Positions 1 to 9,763 of a stretch of DNA of 64,000 nucleotides are shown piece after piece (positions within the stretch are counted from its first letter, which is position 1; every line of letters begins with the position of its first letter). The notes below the pieces were generated by a model that was given only the letters and a program-made list of their open reading frames with translations, ran no database searches and had not been told where the DNA came from. The DNA is from Pseudomonas gingeri. Its GTDB lineage: Bacteria > Pseudomonadota > Gammaproteobacteria > Pseudomonadales > Pseudomonadaceae. The position numbers and the translations under genes were made by a program. The stretch spans positions 372,001 to 436,000 of the forward strand of contig NZ_JACAQA010000003.1 of NCBI RefSeq assembly GCF_013385425.1, given 5' to 3'.

Positions 1-1359
1 TGGAAAAAGCCTGCCGAAGAGCTGTTCAACCTGGTCCGTGCCGTGACCCAACCTTACCCGGGTGCCTTCTGCGCCGTGGGCGAGCACAAGCTGATCGTCT
101 GGAGCGCCGAAGTCGTCAAGGGCAACGAAGGTCAGGCCCCTGGCCGTGTGATCAGCGTCGACCCATTGCGCATCGCTTGCGGTGAAGACTCCCTGGTGAT
201 CAAGGCCGGTCAGCGCAACGACGCCGGCCTCTTCCTCAGCGGCCCGCAACTGGCCAACGAACTGGGTCTGGTGGACGGTTCCTTCCTGCGTGGCGCCGAG
301 TCGGGCCGCAAGCCACGTCGTACCCGCGTACTGATCCTGGGCGTCAACGGCTTCATCGGTAACCACCTGTCCGAGCGCCTGCTGCGTGACGACAAGTACG
401 ACGTCTACGGTCTGGACATCGGCTCCGACGCCATCGAGCGCCTGCGCAGCCACCCGAACTTCCACTTCGTCGAAGGCGATATCAGCATCCACTCCGAGTG
501 GATCGAGTATCACATCAAGAAGTGCGACGTGGTCCTGCCGCTGGTGGCCATCGCCACCCCGATCGAATACACCCGCAACCCGCTGCGCGTATTCGAACTG
601 GACTTCGAAGAAAACCTGAAGCTGGTTCGCTACTGCGTCAAGTACAACAAGCGCGTGATCTTCCCGTCGACTTCCGAAGTCTACGGCATGTGCCAGGACG
701 AGAACTTCGACGAAGACACCTCGAACCTGATCGTTGGCCCGATCAACAAGCAGCGCTGGATCTACTCGGTCTCCAAGCAACTGCTGGACCGCGTGATCTG
801 GGCTTATGGCGCCAAGGGCCTGAACTTCACCCTGTTCCGTCCGTTCAACTGGATGGGTCCACGTCTGGACCGTCTGGATTCGGCGCGTATCGGCAGCTCC
901 CGTGCCATCACCCAGCTGATCCTGAACCTGGTGGAAGGTACTCCGATCCGTCTGTTCGACGGCGGCGAGCAGAAGCGCTGCTTCACCGACATCGCCGACG
1001 GCATCGAGGCCCTGGCCCGTATCGTCGACAACGAGAACGACTGCTGCAACGGCCAGGTCATCAACATCGGTAGCCCGGACAACGAAGCCAGCATCCGTCA
1101 GCTGGGCGAAGAACTGCTGCGTCAGTTCGAAGCTCACCCGCTGCGCAGCAACTTCCCTCCGTTCGCCGGTTTCCGCGACGTGGAAAGCAAGGCGTTCTAC
1201 GGTACTGGCTACCAGGACGTGTCGCACCGCAAACCAAGCGTCGAAAACGCCAAGCGCCTGCTGAACTGGGAGCCGACCGTCGAGATGAGCGAAACCATCG
1301 GTAACACCCTGGACTTCTTCCTGAAAGAAGCCATGCTCGAAATCGCGGACAAGCGCTGA
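1..1359 (+). CDS. arnA: ArnA, UDP-GlcA decarboxylase / UDP-Ara4N formyltransferase (5' truncated by window)
   Basis: The frame is open from base 1, so the first roughly 210 residues (most of the formyltransferase domain) lie outside the window. What remains is the end of the N-terminal domain, then an extended SDR dehydrogenase with the NAD-binding signature [10 protein letters not shown] near base 340 and a Tyr-x3-Lys pair (YSVSK) near base 763. Known family role: C-terminal oxidative decarboxylation of UDP-glucuronate and N-terminal formylation of UDP-Ara4N for lipid A modification and polymyxin resistance. Its TGA overlaps the arnD start by one base, as expected in a translationally coupled arn operon. 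Identification is firm; only the N-terminus is missing. Confidence 0.97.
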   Translation, partial: WKKPAEELFNLVRAVTQPYPGAFCAVGEHKLIVWSAEVVKGNEGQAPGRVISVDPLRIACGEDSLVIKAGQRNDAGLFLSGPQLANELGLVDGSFLRGAESGRKPRRTRVLILGVNGFIGNHLSERLLRDDKYDVYGLDIGSDAIERLRSHPNFHFVEGDISIHSEWIEYHIKKCDVVLPLVAIATPIEYTRNPLRVFELDFEENLKLVRYCVKYNKRVIFPSTSEVYGMCQDENFDEDTSNLIVGPINKQRWIYSVSKQLLDRVIWAYGAKGLNFTLFRPFNWMGPRLDRLDSARIGSSRAITQLILNLVEGTPIRLFDGGEQKRCFTDIADGIEALARIVDNENDCCNGQVINIGSPDNEASIRQLGEELLRQFEAHPLRSNFPPFAGFRDVESKAFYGTGYQDVSHRKPSVENAKRLLNWEPTVEMSETIGNTLDFFLKEAMLEIADKR

Positions 1360-2243
1360 TGCAGGCTGGACTTCGCATCGATGTGGACACCTATCGCGGC
1401 ACCCGTGAAGGGGTACCGCGGTTGCTGGAACTGCTCGACGAGGCCCAGGTCAAGGCGACGTTCTTCTTCAGCGTTGGACCGGACAACATGGGGCGCCACT
1501 TGTGGCGCCTCATCAAACCCCAGTTCCTCCTGAAGATGCTGCGTTCCAAGGCTGCCAGTCTTTATGGCTGGGACATCTTGCTGGCCGGCACTGCCTGGCC
1601 AGGCAAGCCGATCGGTCGGGATCTGGGGCATCTGATGCGCCAGACCCTGGCCGCCGGCCATGAGGTCGGCCTGCACGCCTGGGATCACCACGGCTGGCAG
1701 GCCAACGCCGGGCGCTGGAGCGAAGCCGAACTGATCGAACAGATCCGTCGCGGCGTCGATTGCCTGAGCGATATCACCGGGCAAGCCGTCGAATGTTCGG
1801 CCACCGCCGGTTGGCGAGCGGACGAGCGTGTCGTGCAAGCCAAGGAGCATTTCGGTTTTCGCTATAACAGCGACTGCCGCGGGCACGGTCTGTTTCTGCC
1901 ACGGTTGGCGGATGGCAGCCTGGGGACCCCGCAAATTCCCGTGGACCTGCCTACCTTCGACGAAGTCGTGGGTGCGGATCTGGCCGCGAAAGATTTCAAT
2001 GCGTTCATTCTCGACCGGTTCAGTCCGGCGCGCCTGAATGTCTACACGATTCACGCAGAAGTAGAAGGGATTCTGATGGCAAACGAGTTTCGCCAGCTGC
2101 TGGCCCAGGCCAAGGCGCGCGATATCGAGTTCCAACCCCTGGTCAATCTATTGCCGGCCCAACTGGACCGCCTGCCCGCAGGGCAATTGGTCCGTGGCAC
2201 CCTCGGCGGCCGTGAAGGCTGGCTTGGGGTACAGCAGGGATGA
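1359..2243 (+). CDS. arnD: ArnD, 4-deoxy-4-formamido-L-arabinose-phosphoundecaprenol deformylase
   Basis: A 294-residue NodB-like polysaccharide deacetylase. It has the early metal-binding Asp ([13 protein letters not shown], residues 6-18) and a downstream His-rich motif ([13 protein letters not shown]). Known role: removes the formyl group from undecaprenyl-phosphate-Ara4FN at the cytoplasmic face of the inner membrane, so that Ara4N can be flipped and transferred. The ATG overlaps the arnA stop and the 3' end overlaps the arnT start (ATGA), so it is mid-operon. Length and motifs are normal for the family. Confidence 0.97.
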   Translation: MQAGLRIDVDTYRGTREGVPRLLELLDEAQVKATFFFSVGPDNMGRHLWRLIKPQFLLKMLRSKAASLYGWDILLAGTAWPGKPIGRDLGHLMRQTLAAGHEVGLHAWDHHGWQANAGRWSEAELIEQIRRGVDCLSDITGQAVECSATAGWRADERVVQAKEHFGFRYNSDCRGHGLFLPRLADGSLGTPQIPVDLPTFDEVVGADLAAKDFNAFILDRFSPARLNVYTIHAEVEGILMANEFRQLLAQAKARDIEFQPLVNLLPAQLDRLPAGQLVRGTLGGREGWLGVQQG

Positions 2244-3889
2244 CCAGGCGCTGGGCTTTGCCGTTGCTGTTTCTCGCTTTTCTGCTGTTCTACCTCCTGC
2301 CACTGGTCACCCATGGCATGTGGATTCCCGACGAAACCCGCTACGCCCAGATCGGCCAGGAAATGCTCCGGCACGGCCACTGGGCGTCGCCGCATTTCAT
2401 GGACCTGCGCTACTTCGAAAAACCCATCGCCGGCTACTGGATGATCGCCATCGGTCAGGCCATTTTCGGTGAGAACTTTTTCGGCGTGCGTTTCGCTTCG
2501 GCCCTGAGCACCGGGCTGAGCGTGCTGCTGGTCTATCTGATTGCCGGACGCCTGTGGAACGACGAACGCAAGCAGTTTGCCTGCGCCGCGTTGTACATGA
2601 GCTTCGGCCTGATCGCCGGGCAAGCCGGGTATGCCAACCTCGATCCGCAGTTCACCTTCTGGGTCAACCTGAGCTTCGTCGCCCTGTGGTTCGCCATCGA
2701 CGGCAGTACCCCACGGGCACGCCTGTGGTCGTGGGTGGCCCTGGGCCTGGCCTGCGGCATGGGTTTCATGACCAAGGGTTTCCTCGCCCTGCTGTTGCCG
2801 GTGCTGATCGCCCTGCCCTACATGATCTGGCAGAAGCGTTTTCGCGAACTGGTGGGTTATGGCCTGGTGGCCGTGGTCGTGGCCACGCTGATCAGCCTGC
2901 CCTGGGTCCTGGCGGTTCACCTCCAGGAACCGGACTACTGGCGTTTCTTCTTCTGGCACGAGCATATCCGTCGTTTTGCCGCCGAAGACGCGCAACACAC
3001 CCGGCCTTGGTGGTTCTACCTGCCGATGATCGTGGCTTCCAGCCTGCCATGGGCAGTGCTGTTCCCGGTGACCCTGAAGGACGCCTGGCGTACCAAGGGT
3101 CAGCGCATCACCCTGTTCCTGCTGCTCTGGCTGTTGCTGCCACTGGCGTTCTTCAGCCTCAGCCGCGGCAAGCTGCCGACCTACATCATGCCGTGCCTGA
3201 TGCCCCTGGCGTTGCTGATGGGGCATTCGCTGATGGATCGCATCAAGCTTGCCCAAGGCCAGGTTCCTCGTCTCAACGGCCTGCTCAACCTGGTGTTGGG
3301 CCTGGCGGGACTGGCGGCACTGGTGTATTTCCAGATCAAGCAGCCGTTCTACGATAACGAGCCTTTGCACCTGACCCTGCTCTGCGTGTTCATCGGCAGC
3401 TGGATCCTGGTCAATCTCCTGCCCCTGCTCAAGCCGCTGACCTTCTGGGCCACCCCGGCGCTGGGCATGGGCATGCTGGTGTTGCTGCTGCCGGCGGCGA
3501 TGCCGAACGTCATCGTGCACAACAAGATGCCCGACCAGTTCATCGCCCACCATGCCGAAGAGTTGAGCCAGAGCCGTCACTTCCTGAGCAACGACCTGGG
3601 TGCCGCTTCGGCGCTGGCCTGGCGCATGAAACGCAGCGATATCACCCTCTACAACACCCAGGGTGAATTGCAGTACGGCCTGGGTTATCCCGAGACCGCC
3701 GGTCGCGCTCAGGATCTGAGCCAGATCCAGGCCTGGATGGACAACGCCCGGCGTGAAGGCCAGGTCGGTGTGGTGATGCGCGTCAAGGATGAGGACGAAC
3801 TGCACGAGATCGACCTGCTGCCCAAGGATCATGTTCGCTATGAAGAAGGCAACATGGTTATCCTGATTTTTTCGAAGACCACCCCATGA
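2240..3889 (+). CDS. arnT: ArnT, undecaprenyl phosphate-alpha-4-amino-4-deoxy-L-arabinose arabinosyl transferase
   Basis: A 549-residue polytopic GT-C/GT83-type membrane glycosyltransferase. It opens with a hydrophobic helix, followed by the first periplasmic-loop motif containing Asp-Glu ([14 protein letters not shown], about residues 30-43), typical of ArnT and PMT enzymes. About a dozen transmembrane stretches follow, then a soluble C-terminal domain. Known role: moves Ara4N from undecaprenyl phosphate to lipid A phosphates on the periplasmic side. It overlaps arnD and arnE by 4 bases each, so it is co-translated within the operon. Confidence 0.97.
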   Translation: MTRRWALPLLFLAFLLFYLLPLVTHGMWIPDETRYAQIGQEMLRHGHWASPHFMDLRYFEKPIAGYWMIAIGQAIFGENFFGVRFASALSTGLSVLLVYLIAGRLWNDERKQFACAALYMSFGLIAGQAGYANLDPQFTFWVNLSFVALWFAIDGSTPRARLWSWVALGLACGMGFMTKGFLALLLPVLIALPYMIWQKRFRELVGYGLVAVVVATLISLPWVLAVHLQEPDYWRFFFWHEHIRRFAAEDAQHTRPWWFYLPMIVASSLPWAVLFPVTLKDAWRTKGQRITLFLLLWLLLPLAFFSLSRGKLPTYIMPCLMPLALLMGHSLMDRIKLAQGQVPRLNGLLNLVLGLAGLAALVYFQIKQPFYDNEPLHLTLLCVFIGSWILVNLLPLLKPLTFWATPALGMGMLVLLLPAAMPNVIVHNKMPDQFIAHHAEELSQSRHFLSNDLGAASALAWRMKRSDITLYNTQGELQYGLGYPETAGRAQDLSQIQAWMDNARREGQVGVVMRVKDEDELHEIDLLPKDHVRYEEGNMVILIFSKTTP

Positions 3890-4230
3890 CCCTGATCTTG
3901 TTGCTCAGCGCCTGCCTGCTGACGTGCCTGGGCCAGGTCGCGCAGAAGTTCGCCGTCGAAAGCTGGCGCGGCCCGGACCTGGGCGTCCTGCACAAACTGC
4001 GTTCGCCCTGGCTGTGGCTAGCCCTGGCCAGCCTCGGTTTCGGCCTGCTGGTCTGGCTGCTGGTCCTGCAACGGCTGGAGGTCGGGATTGCCTATCCGAT
4101 GCTCAGCCTGAACTTTGTCCTGATCACCCTGGTGGCGCACTACCTGTTCAAGGAGTCGATCGACACCCGCCATTGGTTGGGCGTGGCGTTCATCATCGCC
4201 GGTGTGGTCCTGTTGGGGCGTCACGTATGA
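3886..4230 (+). CDS. arnE: ArnE, Ara4N-phosphoundecaprenol flippase subunit
   Basis: A 114-residue small EamA/DMT-type membrane protein with four predicted helices (start [21 protein letters not shown]). ArnE and ArnF together are the proposed flippase for undecaprenyl-phosphate-Ara4N. ATGA overlaps join it to arnT upstream and arnF downstream. Size and position match the ArnE slot in other Pseudomonas arn operons. Confidence 0.95.
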   Translation: MTLILLLSACLLTCLGQVAQKFAVESWRGPDLGVLHKLRSPWLWLALASLGFGLLVWLLVLQRLEVGIAYPMLSLNFVLITLVAHYLFKESIDTRHWLGVAFIIAGVVLLGRHV

Positions 4231-4634
4231 GCCAGGCGCGCGGTTTTACCCTGGCCACCGGCAGCGTCCTGCTGGTCAGCGGTGCCCAGTTGGGCATGCG
4301 TTGGAGCATGACCCGCCTGCCGGAACCGACACAGTGGCTGGACGCCCTGATGACTCAGGACGTATCGTTACTCGCCTTGGGTGTAGTGGCGGCATCGATC
4401 CTCGCCTACGCCCTGTCCATGCTCTGCTGGCTGGCCGCCTTGCGCGACCTGCCATTGGGCCGTGCCTACTCGTTGCTCAGCGTCAGTTACGCGCTGGTCT
4501 ACCTGCTGGCCGCCGGCCTGCCGTTTTTCAATGAAAGCTTCAGTCTTTCGAAATCGCTGGGAGTGGCCCTGGTCATTCTCGGCGTGCTAACGATCAACTC
4601 TCCACGTATACCCCGTCCTAGGGACTCCGTATGA
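4227..4634 (+). CDS. arnF: ArnF, Ara4N-phosphoundecaprenol flippase subunit
   Basis: A 135-residue four-helix membrane protein of the same small transporter family as ArnE. The ATG at 4227 overlaps the arnE stop, and this start gives the usual length; a longer frame upstream would run through arnE out of phase and is not believed. The protein ends with a short basic tail (RIPRPRDSV). It overlaps ugd by 4 bases. Role: second half of the proposed ArnEF flippase. Confidence 0.93.
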   Translation: MSQARGFTLATGSVLLVSGAQLGMRWSMTRLPEPTQWLDALMTQDVSLLALGVVAASILAYALSMLCWLAALRDLPLGRAYSLLSVSYALVYLLAAGLPFFNESFSLSKSLGVALVILGVLTINSPRIPRPRDSV

Positions 4635-5992
4635 AAATCAGCGTAATTGGTAGCGGTTATGTCGGTCTGGTGCAGGCGACTGTGCTGGCCGAAGTCGGTC
4701 ATGATGTCGTCTGCATGGACGTCGACCAGAACAAGATCGACTTGCTGCGTAAAGGCCACATCCCCATCTTCGAACCAGGGCTGGAGACCATGGTCAAGAG
4801 CAACCTGGAAAGCGGCCGCCTGCACTTCACCAGCGACGAAAAGCTGGCGATCGAGCATGGCCAGGTGCTGTTTATCGCCGTCGGCACGCCGTCGGACGAA
4901 GACGGTTCGGCTGACCTGAAGTACGTCCTCTCGGTGGGCGATGCCGTGGTCCGTCACCGCGTCGATCCGCTGATCCTGGTGGAAAAATCCACCGTTCCGG
5001 TCGGCACCGGCGACACCCTGCGCGCGCACATTCAAGCCGCCCTGGACAAAGTCGGCCGGACCCTGGAATTCGATATCGTCTCCAACCCGGAATTCCTCAA
5101 GGAAGGTTCGGCGGTGGAAGACTGCCGTCGTCCGGACCGGATCGTCATCGGCTGCGAGCGTGAAGAAGTCCGCGAAGTGATGCGCGACCTCTACGCCCCG
5201 TTCAACCGCAACCATGACCGCATCATGTTCATGGACCTGCGCAGCGCCGAGCTGACCAAGTACGCCGCCAACTGCATGCTGGCGACCAAGATCAGCTTTA
5301 TCAACCAGATCGCCGAACTGGCCGAACACCTGGGCGCGGACATCGAAGCCGTGCGCATGGGCATCGGCGCCGACCAGCGCATCGGTTACCACTTCATCTA
5401 CCCGGGCTGCGGCTACGGCGGTTCGTGCTTCCCGAAAGACATGCGCGCCCTGATCCACAGCGCCCAGGCGGCCAACTGCTCGAGCGACCTGCTGCAAGCG
5501 GTCGAAGCGATCAACGAGCGTCAGAAGCACAAGCTGTTCGACCGCCTGAACGCGTTCTACAAGGGTGACCTGAAAGGCAAGACCTTCGCCCTCTGGGGCC
5601 TGGCGTTCAAGCCGAACACCGACGATATGCGCGACGCACCGAGCCGCGTGCTGATGGAAGCCCTGTGGGCGGCCGGCGCCCAGGTTCGCGCGTTCGACCC
5701 GGAAGCCATGCAGGAAACCCAGCGCATCTATCCGGATGAGCCGGGCCTGTCGCTGATGGGCACGCCGGAATCGGCCCTGGTCGGCGCCGATGCACTGATC
5801 ATCTGCACCGAATGGCAGCAGTTCAAGGCACCGGACTTCGAACTGATCAAGCAGCGCCTGAAAGCGCCGGTGATCTTCGACGGCCGTAACCTGTTCGACG
5901 CCAACCGCATGCAGCGCAAAGGTTTCACCTACTTTGCGATCGGTCGCGGTGCGTCGCTGGATCTGCCGGTGACCCGTCACGGTCTGGAATGA
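4631..5992 (+). CDS. ugd: UDP-glucose 6-dehydrogenase
   Basis: A 453-residue nucleotide sugar dehydrogenase. The N-terminal Rossmann motif is [10 protein letters not shown] (residues 7-16). The catalytic-cysteine motif [14 protein letters not shown] lies near residues 257-270, with the nucleophile at about Cys266. The C-terminal UDP-binding domain includes [18 protein letters not shown]. It oxidises UDP-glucose twice to UDP-glucuronate, the substrate of ArnA, so the operon carries its own precursor supply. It is the last gene, followed by a strong intrinsic terminator. Confidence 0.97.
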   Translation: MKISVIGSGYVGLVQATVLAEVGHDVVCMDVDQNKIDLLRKGHIPIFEPGLETMVKSNLESGRLHFTSDEKLAIEHGQVLFIAVGTPSDEDGSADLKYVLSVGDAVVRHRVDPLILVEKSTVPVGTGDTLRAHIQAALDKVGRTLEFDIVSNPEFLKEGSAVEDCRRPDRIVIGCEREEVREVMRDLYAPFNRNHDRIMFMDLRSAELTKYAANCMLATKISFINQIAELAEHLGADIEAVRMGIGADQRIGYHFIYPGCGYGGSCFPKDMRALIHSAQAANCSSDLLQAVEAINERQKHKLFDRLNAFYKGDLKGKTFALWGLAFKPNTDDMRDAPSRVLMEALWAAGAQVRAFDPEAMQETQRIYPDEPGLSLMGTPESALVGADALIICTEWQQFKAPDFELIKQRLKAPVIFDGRNLFDANRMQRKGFTYFAIGRGASLDLPVTRHGLE

Positions 5993-6031
5993 TGCCCTGA
6001 CCCTTGCATAGGGTTACTGAGCAAACAAACG

Positions 6032-6064
6032 ACGCGGTCATTTCGAAAAAATGACCGCGTTTTC
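6032..6064 (+). terminator. Rho-independent terminator after ugd
   Basis: A perfect 10-bp stem (ACGCGGTCAT / ATGACCGCGT) with a 9-base loop is followed by TTTCG. It lies 40 bases after the ugd stop and before the next gene, so it most likely ends the arn transcript. Confidence 0.85.
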
Positions 6065-6103
6065 GTTCCTAACGGGCTTGCCCGTTGTTTTAGGTCCACG
6101 GCC

Positions 6104-7705
6104 GTGACATTGACGTCCTCATCCCGTAACACCCTGAATCGCCAATCCCTCGGCCTGGGCCTGATCGCCCTGCTGCTGTTTATCGCCGGCGTCTATCAGC
6201 AAGCCGCCATCGGTTTCGACTCGCGCTTCGTGCTGTTCGCCGAGGAAATGCTGCGCCATGGTCCGAGTTTCTTTCCGACCACCTATGGCGAGCCGTATCC
6301 GGACTATTCGGCATTTTCCACCCTGTTGATCTGGTTGCTGTCGCTGCCGTTCGGCTCGGTCAACGCCCTCGCCGCCTGGCTGCCGAGCGCCCTGGCCTCG
6401 GCCTGGATCGTGGTGCTGATGTACCGGCTGGTGGCCCCGCATTCGCCCCGTTGGGCGCTGCTGAGCATTGCCTTGCTGTTGCTGACCAATAATTTCCTGA
6501 TTGAAACCCGCGCGGTATCCCTCGACCAGATGCTCGCCGCCGTGTCCCTGGCGGTGTTCTACCTGGGTTATGCCGCCAAATACTACGGCGCGCCGAAACG
6601 CAGCGTGCTGCTCCTGGCGCTGCTGGTGCTCGGTTTTGCCATTCGCGGCCCCATGGGCCTGGTGATCCCCACCGGCATGCTGTGCAGCTTCTACCTGCTC
6701 AGCGGTCAATGGCGCCGGTTGTTCGTGTTTGGCTTCCAGGCCCTGTTCCTGCTGGCAGCCTGCATCGGCCTGCTGTTGTGGCTGGCCTCGCTCGATGGCG
6801 GCCCGGCCTTCCTCCAAGAAGTGATCCGTATGCAGTTCACCGGCCGCATGGACGGCTCGGCGGGCTCCAGCGGTACGCTGTATTACTTCAGCAGCGCTTT
6901 TGGCAACTACGCCCTGGCTTATCCATTGGCCGTGCTGGTTCTGGTTGCCATTCTGACAACCGGTCGCCAGCATCGTGGGCCGGCCTTGCAACTGACCCTC
7001 TACGCGGTCGCGGCCGGCTTGATCGTGATGCTCGGCCTGTCGGTGCCCCAGGCGAAAAAAGCCCGTTATATCCTGCCGATGGTACCGATGGCGGCGATCA
7101 TTGCCGCCTATCCGTTCCAGGTCGGGAAAGGCCGTCTGTTTGCCTGGCTGCGTGGGCTGATCCAGGGTCTCTGGTTGATCCTGCCGGGCCTGCTGATTGT
7201 CGGGATGTTCATGTTGCACCGGCGCTTCCCTGAAGAACTGCCAACCCTGGGCGTCGCGCCCTATCTGGTCGGGGCCTTGCAACTGATCGCCGTGGTGGCG
7301 TTGTTCAACGCCCGCTGGCGCGCGCTCGGGCTGGCCGGTTGTGCGGTGCTGGCGCTGTGGAGCAGCTATATCCTGATCGTCGAGCCGACCGAACGCGTCG
7401 CCTACGATACCCGCGCCTTTACCCAGGCTACCCAGCAGTTGATGCAGAAGGATCCTGCGCCGCTGGTCATGCACGCGGTGGGCAAGGATGGACGGGCGAT
7501 CAAGTTCATGGTCAATGCCGAGGGCGATCTGCAGCCGATCTTCACCGAAACGCCTGAGCAGCTTCAGGGCGTGGCACGACCGGCGTGGGTGATGATGGGC
7601 AAGGATCAGTATGACGCCCTGAAAGGCACGGCTATCGGCGATCTGACGCCAGTACTCAGCCAGCGGTTCGACAAGAACGATTATGTGCTGTTGAAGCTAC
7701 CGTAA
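6104..7705 (+). CDS. ArnT-like / PMT_2 family membrane glycosyltransferase
   Basis: A 533-residue polytopic protein with a hydrophobic N-terminal helix and then FDSRFVLFAEEMLRHG, which parallels the catalytic loop of ArnT ([16 protein letters not shown]), so it is a GT-C enzyme of the ArnT/PMT superfamily. A further motif, PQAKKARYILPMVP, resembles the arginine-rich membrane loop of ArnT. The likely start is GTG 6104; a TTG two codons on is an alternative, and the ribosome site is weak. It is separated from ugd by a terminator and so is probably expressed independently. Donor and acceptor are not evident; modification of an LPS component is an inference from the neighbourhood. Confidence 0.85.
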   Translation: MTLTSSSRNTLNRQSLGLGLIALLLFIAGVYQQAAIGFDSRFVLFAEEMLRHGPSFFPTTYGEPYPDYSAFSTLLIWLLSLPFGSVNALAAWLPSALASAWIVVLMYRLVAPHSPRWALLSIALLLLTNNFLIETRAVSLDQMLAAVSLAVFYLGYAAKYYGAPKRSVLLLALLVLGFAIRGPMGLVIPTGMLCSFYLLSGQWRRLFVFGFQALFLLAACIGLLLWLASLDGGPAFLQEVIRMQFTGRMDGSAGSSGTLYYFSSAFGNYALAYPLAVLVLVAILTTGRQHRGPALQLTLYAVAAGLIVMLGLSVPQAKKARYILPMVPMAAIIAAYPFQVGKGRLFAWLRGLIQGLWLILPGLLIVGMFMLHRRFPEELPTLGVAPYLVGALQLIAVVALFNARWRALGLAGCAVLALWSSYILIVEPTERVAYDTRAFTQATQQLMQKDPAPLVMHAVGKDGRAIKFMVNAEGDLQPIFTETPEQLQGVARPAWVMMGKDQYDALKGTAIGDLTPVLSQRFDKNDYVLLKLP

Positions 7706-7709
7706 AACC

Positions 7710-7782
7710 TGTAGGAGCCTGGCTTGCCAGAGAGGCTTTGAGCGATCTCGGGCCTCTTCGCGGGCAAGCCCTGCTCCTACAG
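7710..7782. repeat. REP palindrome
   Basis: Two inverted half-sites (TGTAGGAGCCTGGCTTGCC and GGGCAAGCCCTGCTCCTACA) flank a short spacer, the form of Pseudomonas REP elements. It lies between the convergent glycosyltransferase and lipase genes, where it can serve as 3' end protection for both transcripts. Confidence 0.8.
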
Positions 7783-7819
7783 TTCGGTGTCGTACACAAG
7801 ATCAGCAAACGACGACTCA

Positions 7820-7851
7820 CTGTAGGAGCAGGGCTTGCCCGCGAAGCTTTT
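7820..7851. repeat. REP half-site (single)
   Basis: One REP arm beginning CTGTAGGAGCAGGGCTTGCC, without its mate, lies 38 bases from the complete REP. It occupies the rest of the convergent intergenic space before the lipase stop codon. Confidence 0.65.
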
Positions 7852-7890
7852 GGCGGCCTGGAGGCTGCTATCGTTTCCTGTATTACAGCA

Positions 7891-9738
7891 TCAGGCGATA
7901 ACTACACTCGCCCCCTTCAGCACATCCAGCCCTACCCCCACCAACGTCACCGAATCCGACCCGAAGGTCAGCACGGTGTCGTGTCCCACCACCTTGGCGT
8001 GGTCCTGGATAGTGTGTCCCTGGGAATCGGCATACCCCATGAACACCAGTTTGTCGGAAGCCTGGAAGCCGGTGATCTTGTCCTGGCCGAACGATCCGTT
8101 GAAGCCGTTGAACAGGAAGGTATTGCCCCCGCCCTTCGCATCCATCAGGTCATTGCCGGCACCACCGATAAACACATTCCCCCCCTTGGCCGAACCGATC
8201 AGATGATCGTCGCCGCCATTACCCAACAGCCACTCCCCCGAAGACTTCGCCGTCAGGGTATCGGCCCCATCGCTGCCGACCTGCGAGTTGACGTAACTCC
8301 CCTCGGACAAGCTCTGGTTGCCCACCACATGGGCCACGTCCTTGTTGAAGAACACCAGGCTCGACTCCTTGCTGACCAGGGTGCCGATATTCTGGGCAAT
8401 GGTGATCCCGCCGCTGGCATCACGGATATACAAGGTGCCGTGGCCGTCATTGGCGATATCGAAACTGCTCAGGGATTTCTGCAGATCGAAGGTGTTGTTG
8501 CCCTTGCCGCCGAGAATGATGTTGTAGCCACCGTCATCGCGGAAGGTATCGTTGCCGCCGCGCCCCTCGATGTAATCGTTGCCACGCCCTCCCTTGAGCA
8601 GGTCATTGGCGTCGCTGCCGATGATAAAGGTGCTGCCGCTATGGGTTTCGGCATTGCGATTGAGGTCCTGCACCCAGGTCTTGTCCCGTGCCGGATCCGA
8701 CAGGTTGGCGACGATGATGGTCGAGTCCTTGCTGGTCAGGTTGTAGAACTGCGACCCCAGCACCCGATTCAAGCCATCGCCATAGGCCGTCGGCAGATGG
8801 GAAATCCAGGTGGCGACGTTACCGATGGAAAACGGCAGCACATTCCAGGCATCGGACGCGTAATGGTCGTTGAAGCTGACGATATTATTGGTCGCCGAGG
8901 CCTTGTTGGCATCGTGCACACCCAGGGTTGCCAGGGTCAGATTGGAGCCGTCGAGGGCACGGAACACCGGGTCGTTTTCATAACCGATATTCAGCACCTG
9001 GGTGCCCGGGCCGCTCTGGGTCGGTGAAGCAAAGGCGATGTAGTTGGCATCCTTGTAGAAACCACCCCAATGGTCCTTGCTCAGGTCGGCCACGCTGTTG
9101 ACCGCCAGCCCGCCGAGGCTGTGGCCGCTGACCAGCACGTCCTTGCCGGAAAGACCGTTGGCCGCGGCAAAGGTCGCCACGCTCTTGAGCAGGCCTTCGA
9201 AGGCATTGGCGCTGTAGTTCTTCGCGTAATCCTTGGGTCCGATGGCCGCCAGCAAGTCGTTGATCGCATCGCCGATGGTGTCGCTGATCTGGCTTTCCCG
9301 CGGCCCGCTGGTGCCACGGAAGGACACGCCGATCTCGGTCAGGTGCCCGCTGGCGTCGTACTTGCCGAGGATTTCCGCCTGCGCCGTGGTGTAGCCGGCC
9401 TTCTCGCCATAGAAGGTGCCGCGGGCATCGGTCTTGCCGCCGTAGCCCAGTTGCACGGCACTGATGGGTGTCCAGCCGGCGGCCTTCACCGCCGCCAGCG
9501 CGGCTTTCTCCGAGTCCGGGTTCCAGGGGATCCCGGGGATGACCCCCTGGGCATCCGTGCCGCCGATCAGGGCCTTGACCAGGGTCGCCGGCAGGCCGAG
9601 ACCGAAGCCGTTCTGCTGGTAGCCCACGGCAAAGCCGTTATCGAGGTTGTGGTAGGAGTACAAGGTGATCGCCATTGCATCGGAATACAGTGCTTTCGAA
9701 GCCTCGGTTCCCACGTTTTTATAGTCAAACACACCCAT
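7891..9738 (-). CDS. Family I.3 extracellular lipase / polyurethanase with RTX repeats
   Basis: A 615-residue secreted serine hydrolase, similar throughout to Pseudomonas family I.3 lipases and polyurethanases (MIS38 lipase, PueA). The lipase triad is visible: Ser207 in GHSLGG, Asp256 in YENDPVFR and His314 in TWISHLP. RTX nonapeptides (GGRGNDYIEG, GNGGDDHLIG, GGAGNDLMDA) fill the C-terminal half, and the protein ends in a hydrophobic type I export signal (VVIA). The ATG at 9738 is chosen because AAGGAGG sits 9 bases upstream; a longer frame adds 16 residues with no ribosome site. It is the last gene of the aprA-inh-aprDEF locus and should leave through AprDEF. The core CAAGGAGG at its ribosome site fits the CANGGANG Rsm core. 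Confidence 0.95.
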   Translation of the reverse strand: MGVFDYKNVGTEASKALYSDAMAITLYSYHNLDNGFAVGYQQNGFGLGLPATLVKALIGGTDAQGVIPGIPWNPDSEKAALAAVKAAGWTPISAVQLGYGGKTDARGTFYGEKAGYTTAQAEILGKYDASGHLTEIGVSFRGTSGPRESQISDTIGDAINDLLAAIGPKDYAKNYSANAFEGLLKSVATFAAANGLSGKDVLVSGHSLGGLAVNSVADLSKDHWGGFYKDANYIAFASPTQSGPGTQVLNIGYENDPVFRALDGSNLTLATLGVHDANKASATNNIVSFNDHYASDAWNVLPFSIGNVATWISHLPTAYGDGLNRVLGSQFYNLTSKDSTIIVANLSDPARDKTWVQDLNRNAETHSGSTFIIGSDANDLLKGGRGNDYIEGRGGNDTFRDDGGYNIILGGKGNNTFDLQKSLSSFDIANDGHGTLYIRDASGGITIAQNIGTLVSKESSLVFFNKDVAHVVGNQSLSEGSYVNSQVGSDGADTLTAKSSGEWLLGNGGDDHLIGSAKGGNVFIGGAGNDLMDAKGGGNTFLFNGFNGSFGQDKITGFQASDKLVFMGYADSQGHTIQDHAKVVGHDTVLTFGSDSVTLVGVGLDVLKGASVVIA

Positions 9739-9763
9739 GGTATTGCCTCCTTGCTGGTTGGAA

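Noticed and set aside
2051..3832. Long open frame on the minus strand opposite arnT, about 590 codons
   Set aside because: It is antisense to a firmly identified gene, rich in Gln and His as expected from GC-rich shadow frames, and has no ribosome site. Similar frames opposite ugd, kguD and the toxin were dropped for the same reason.
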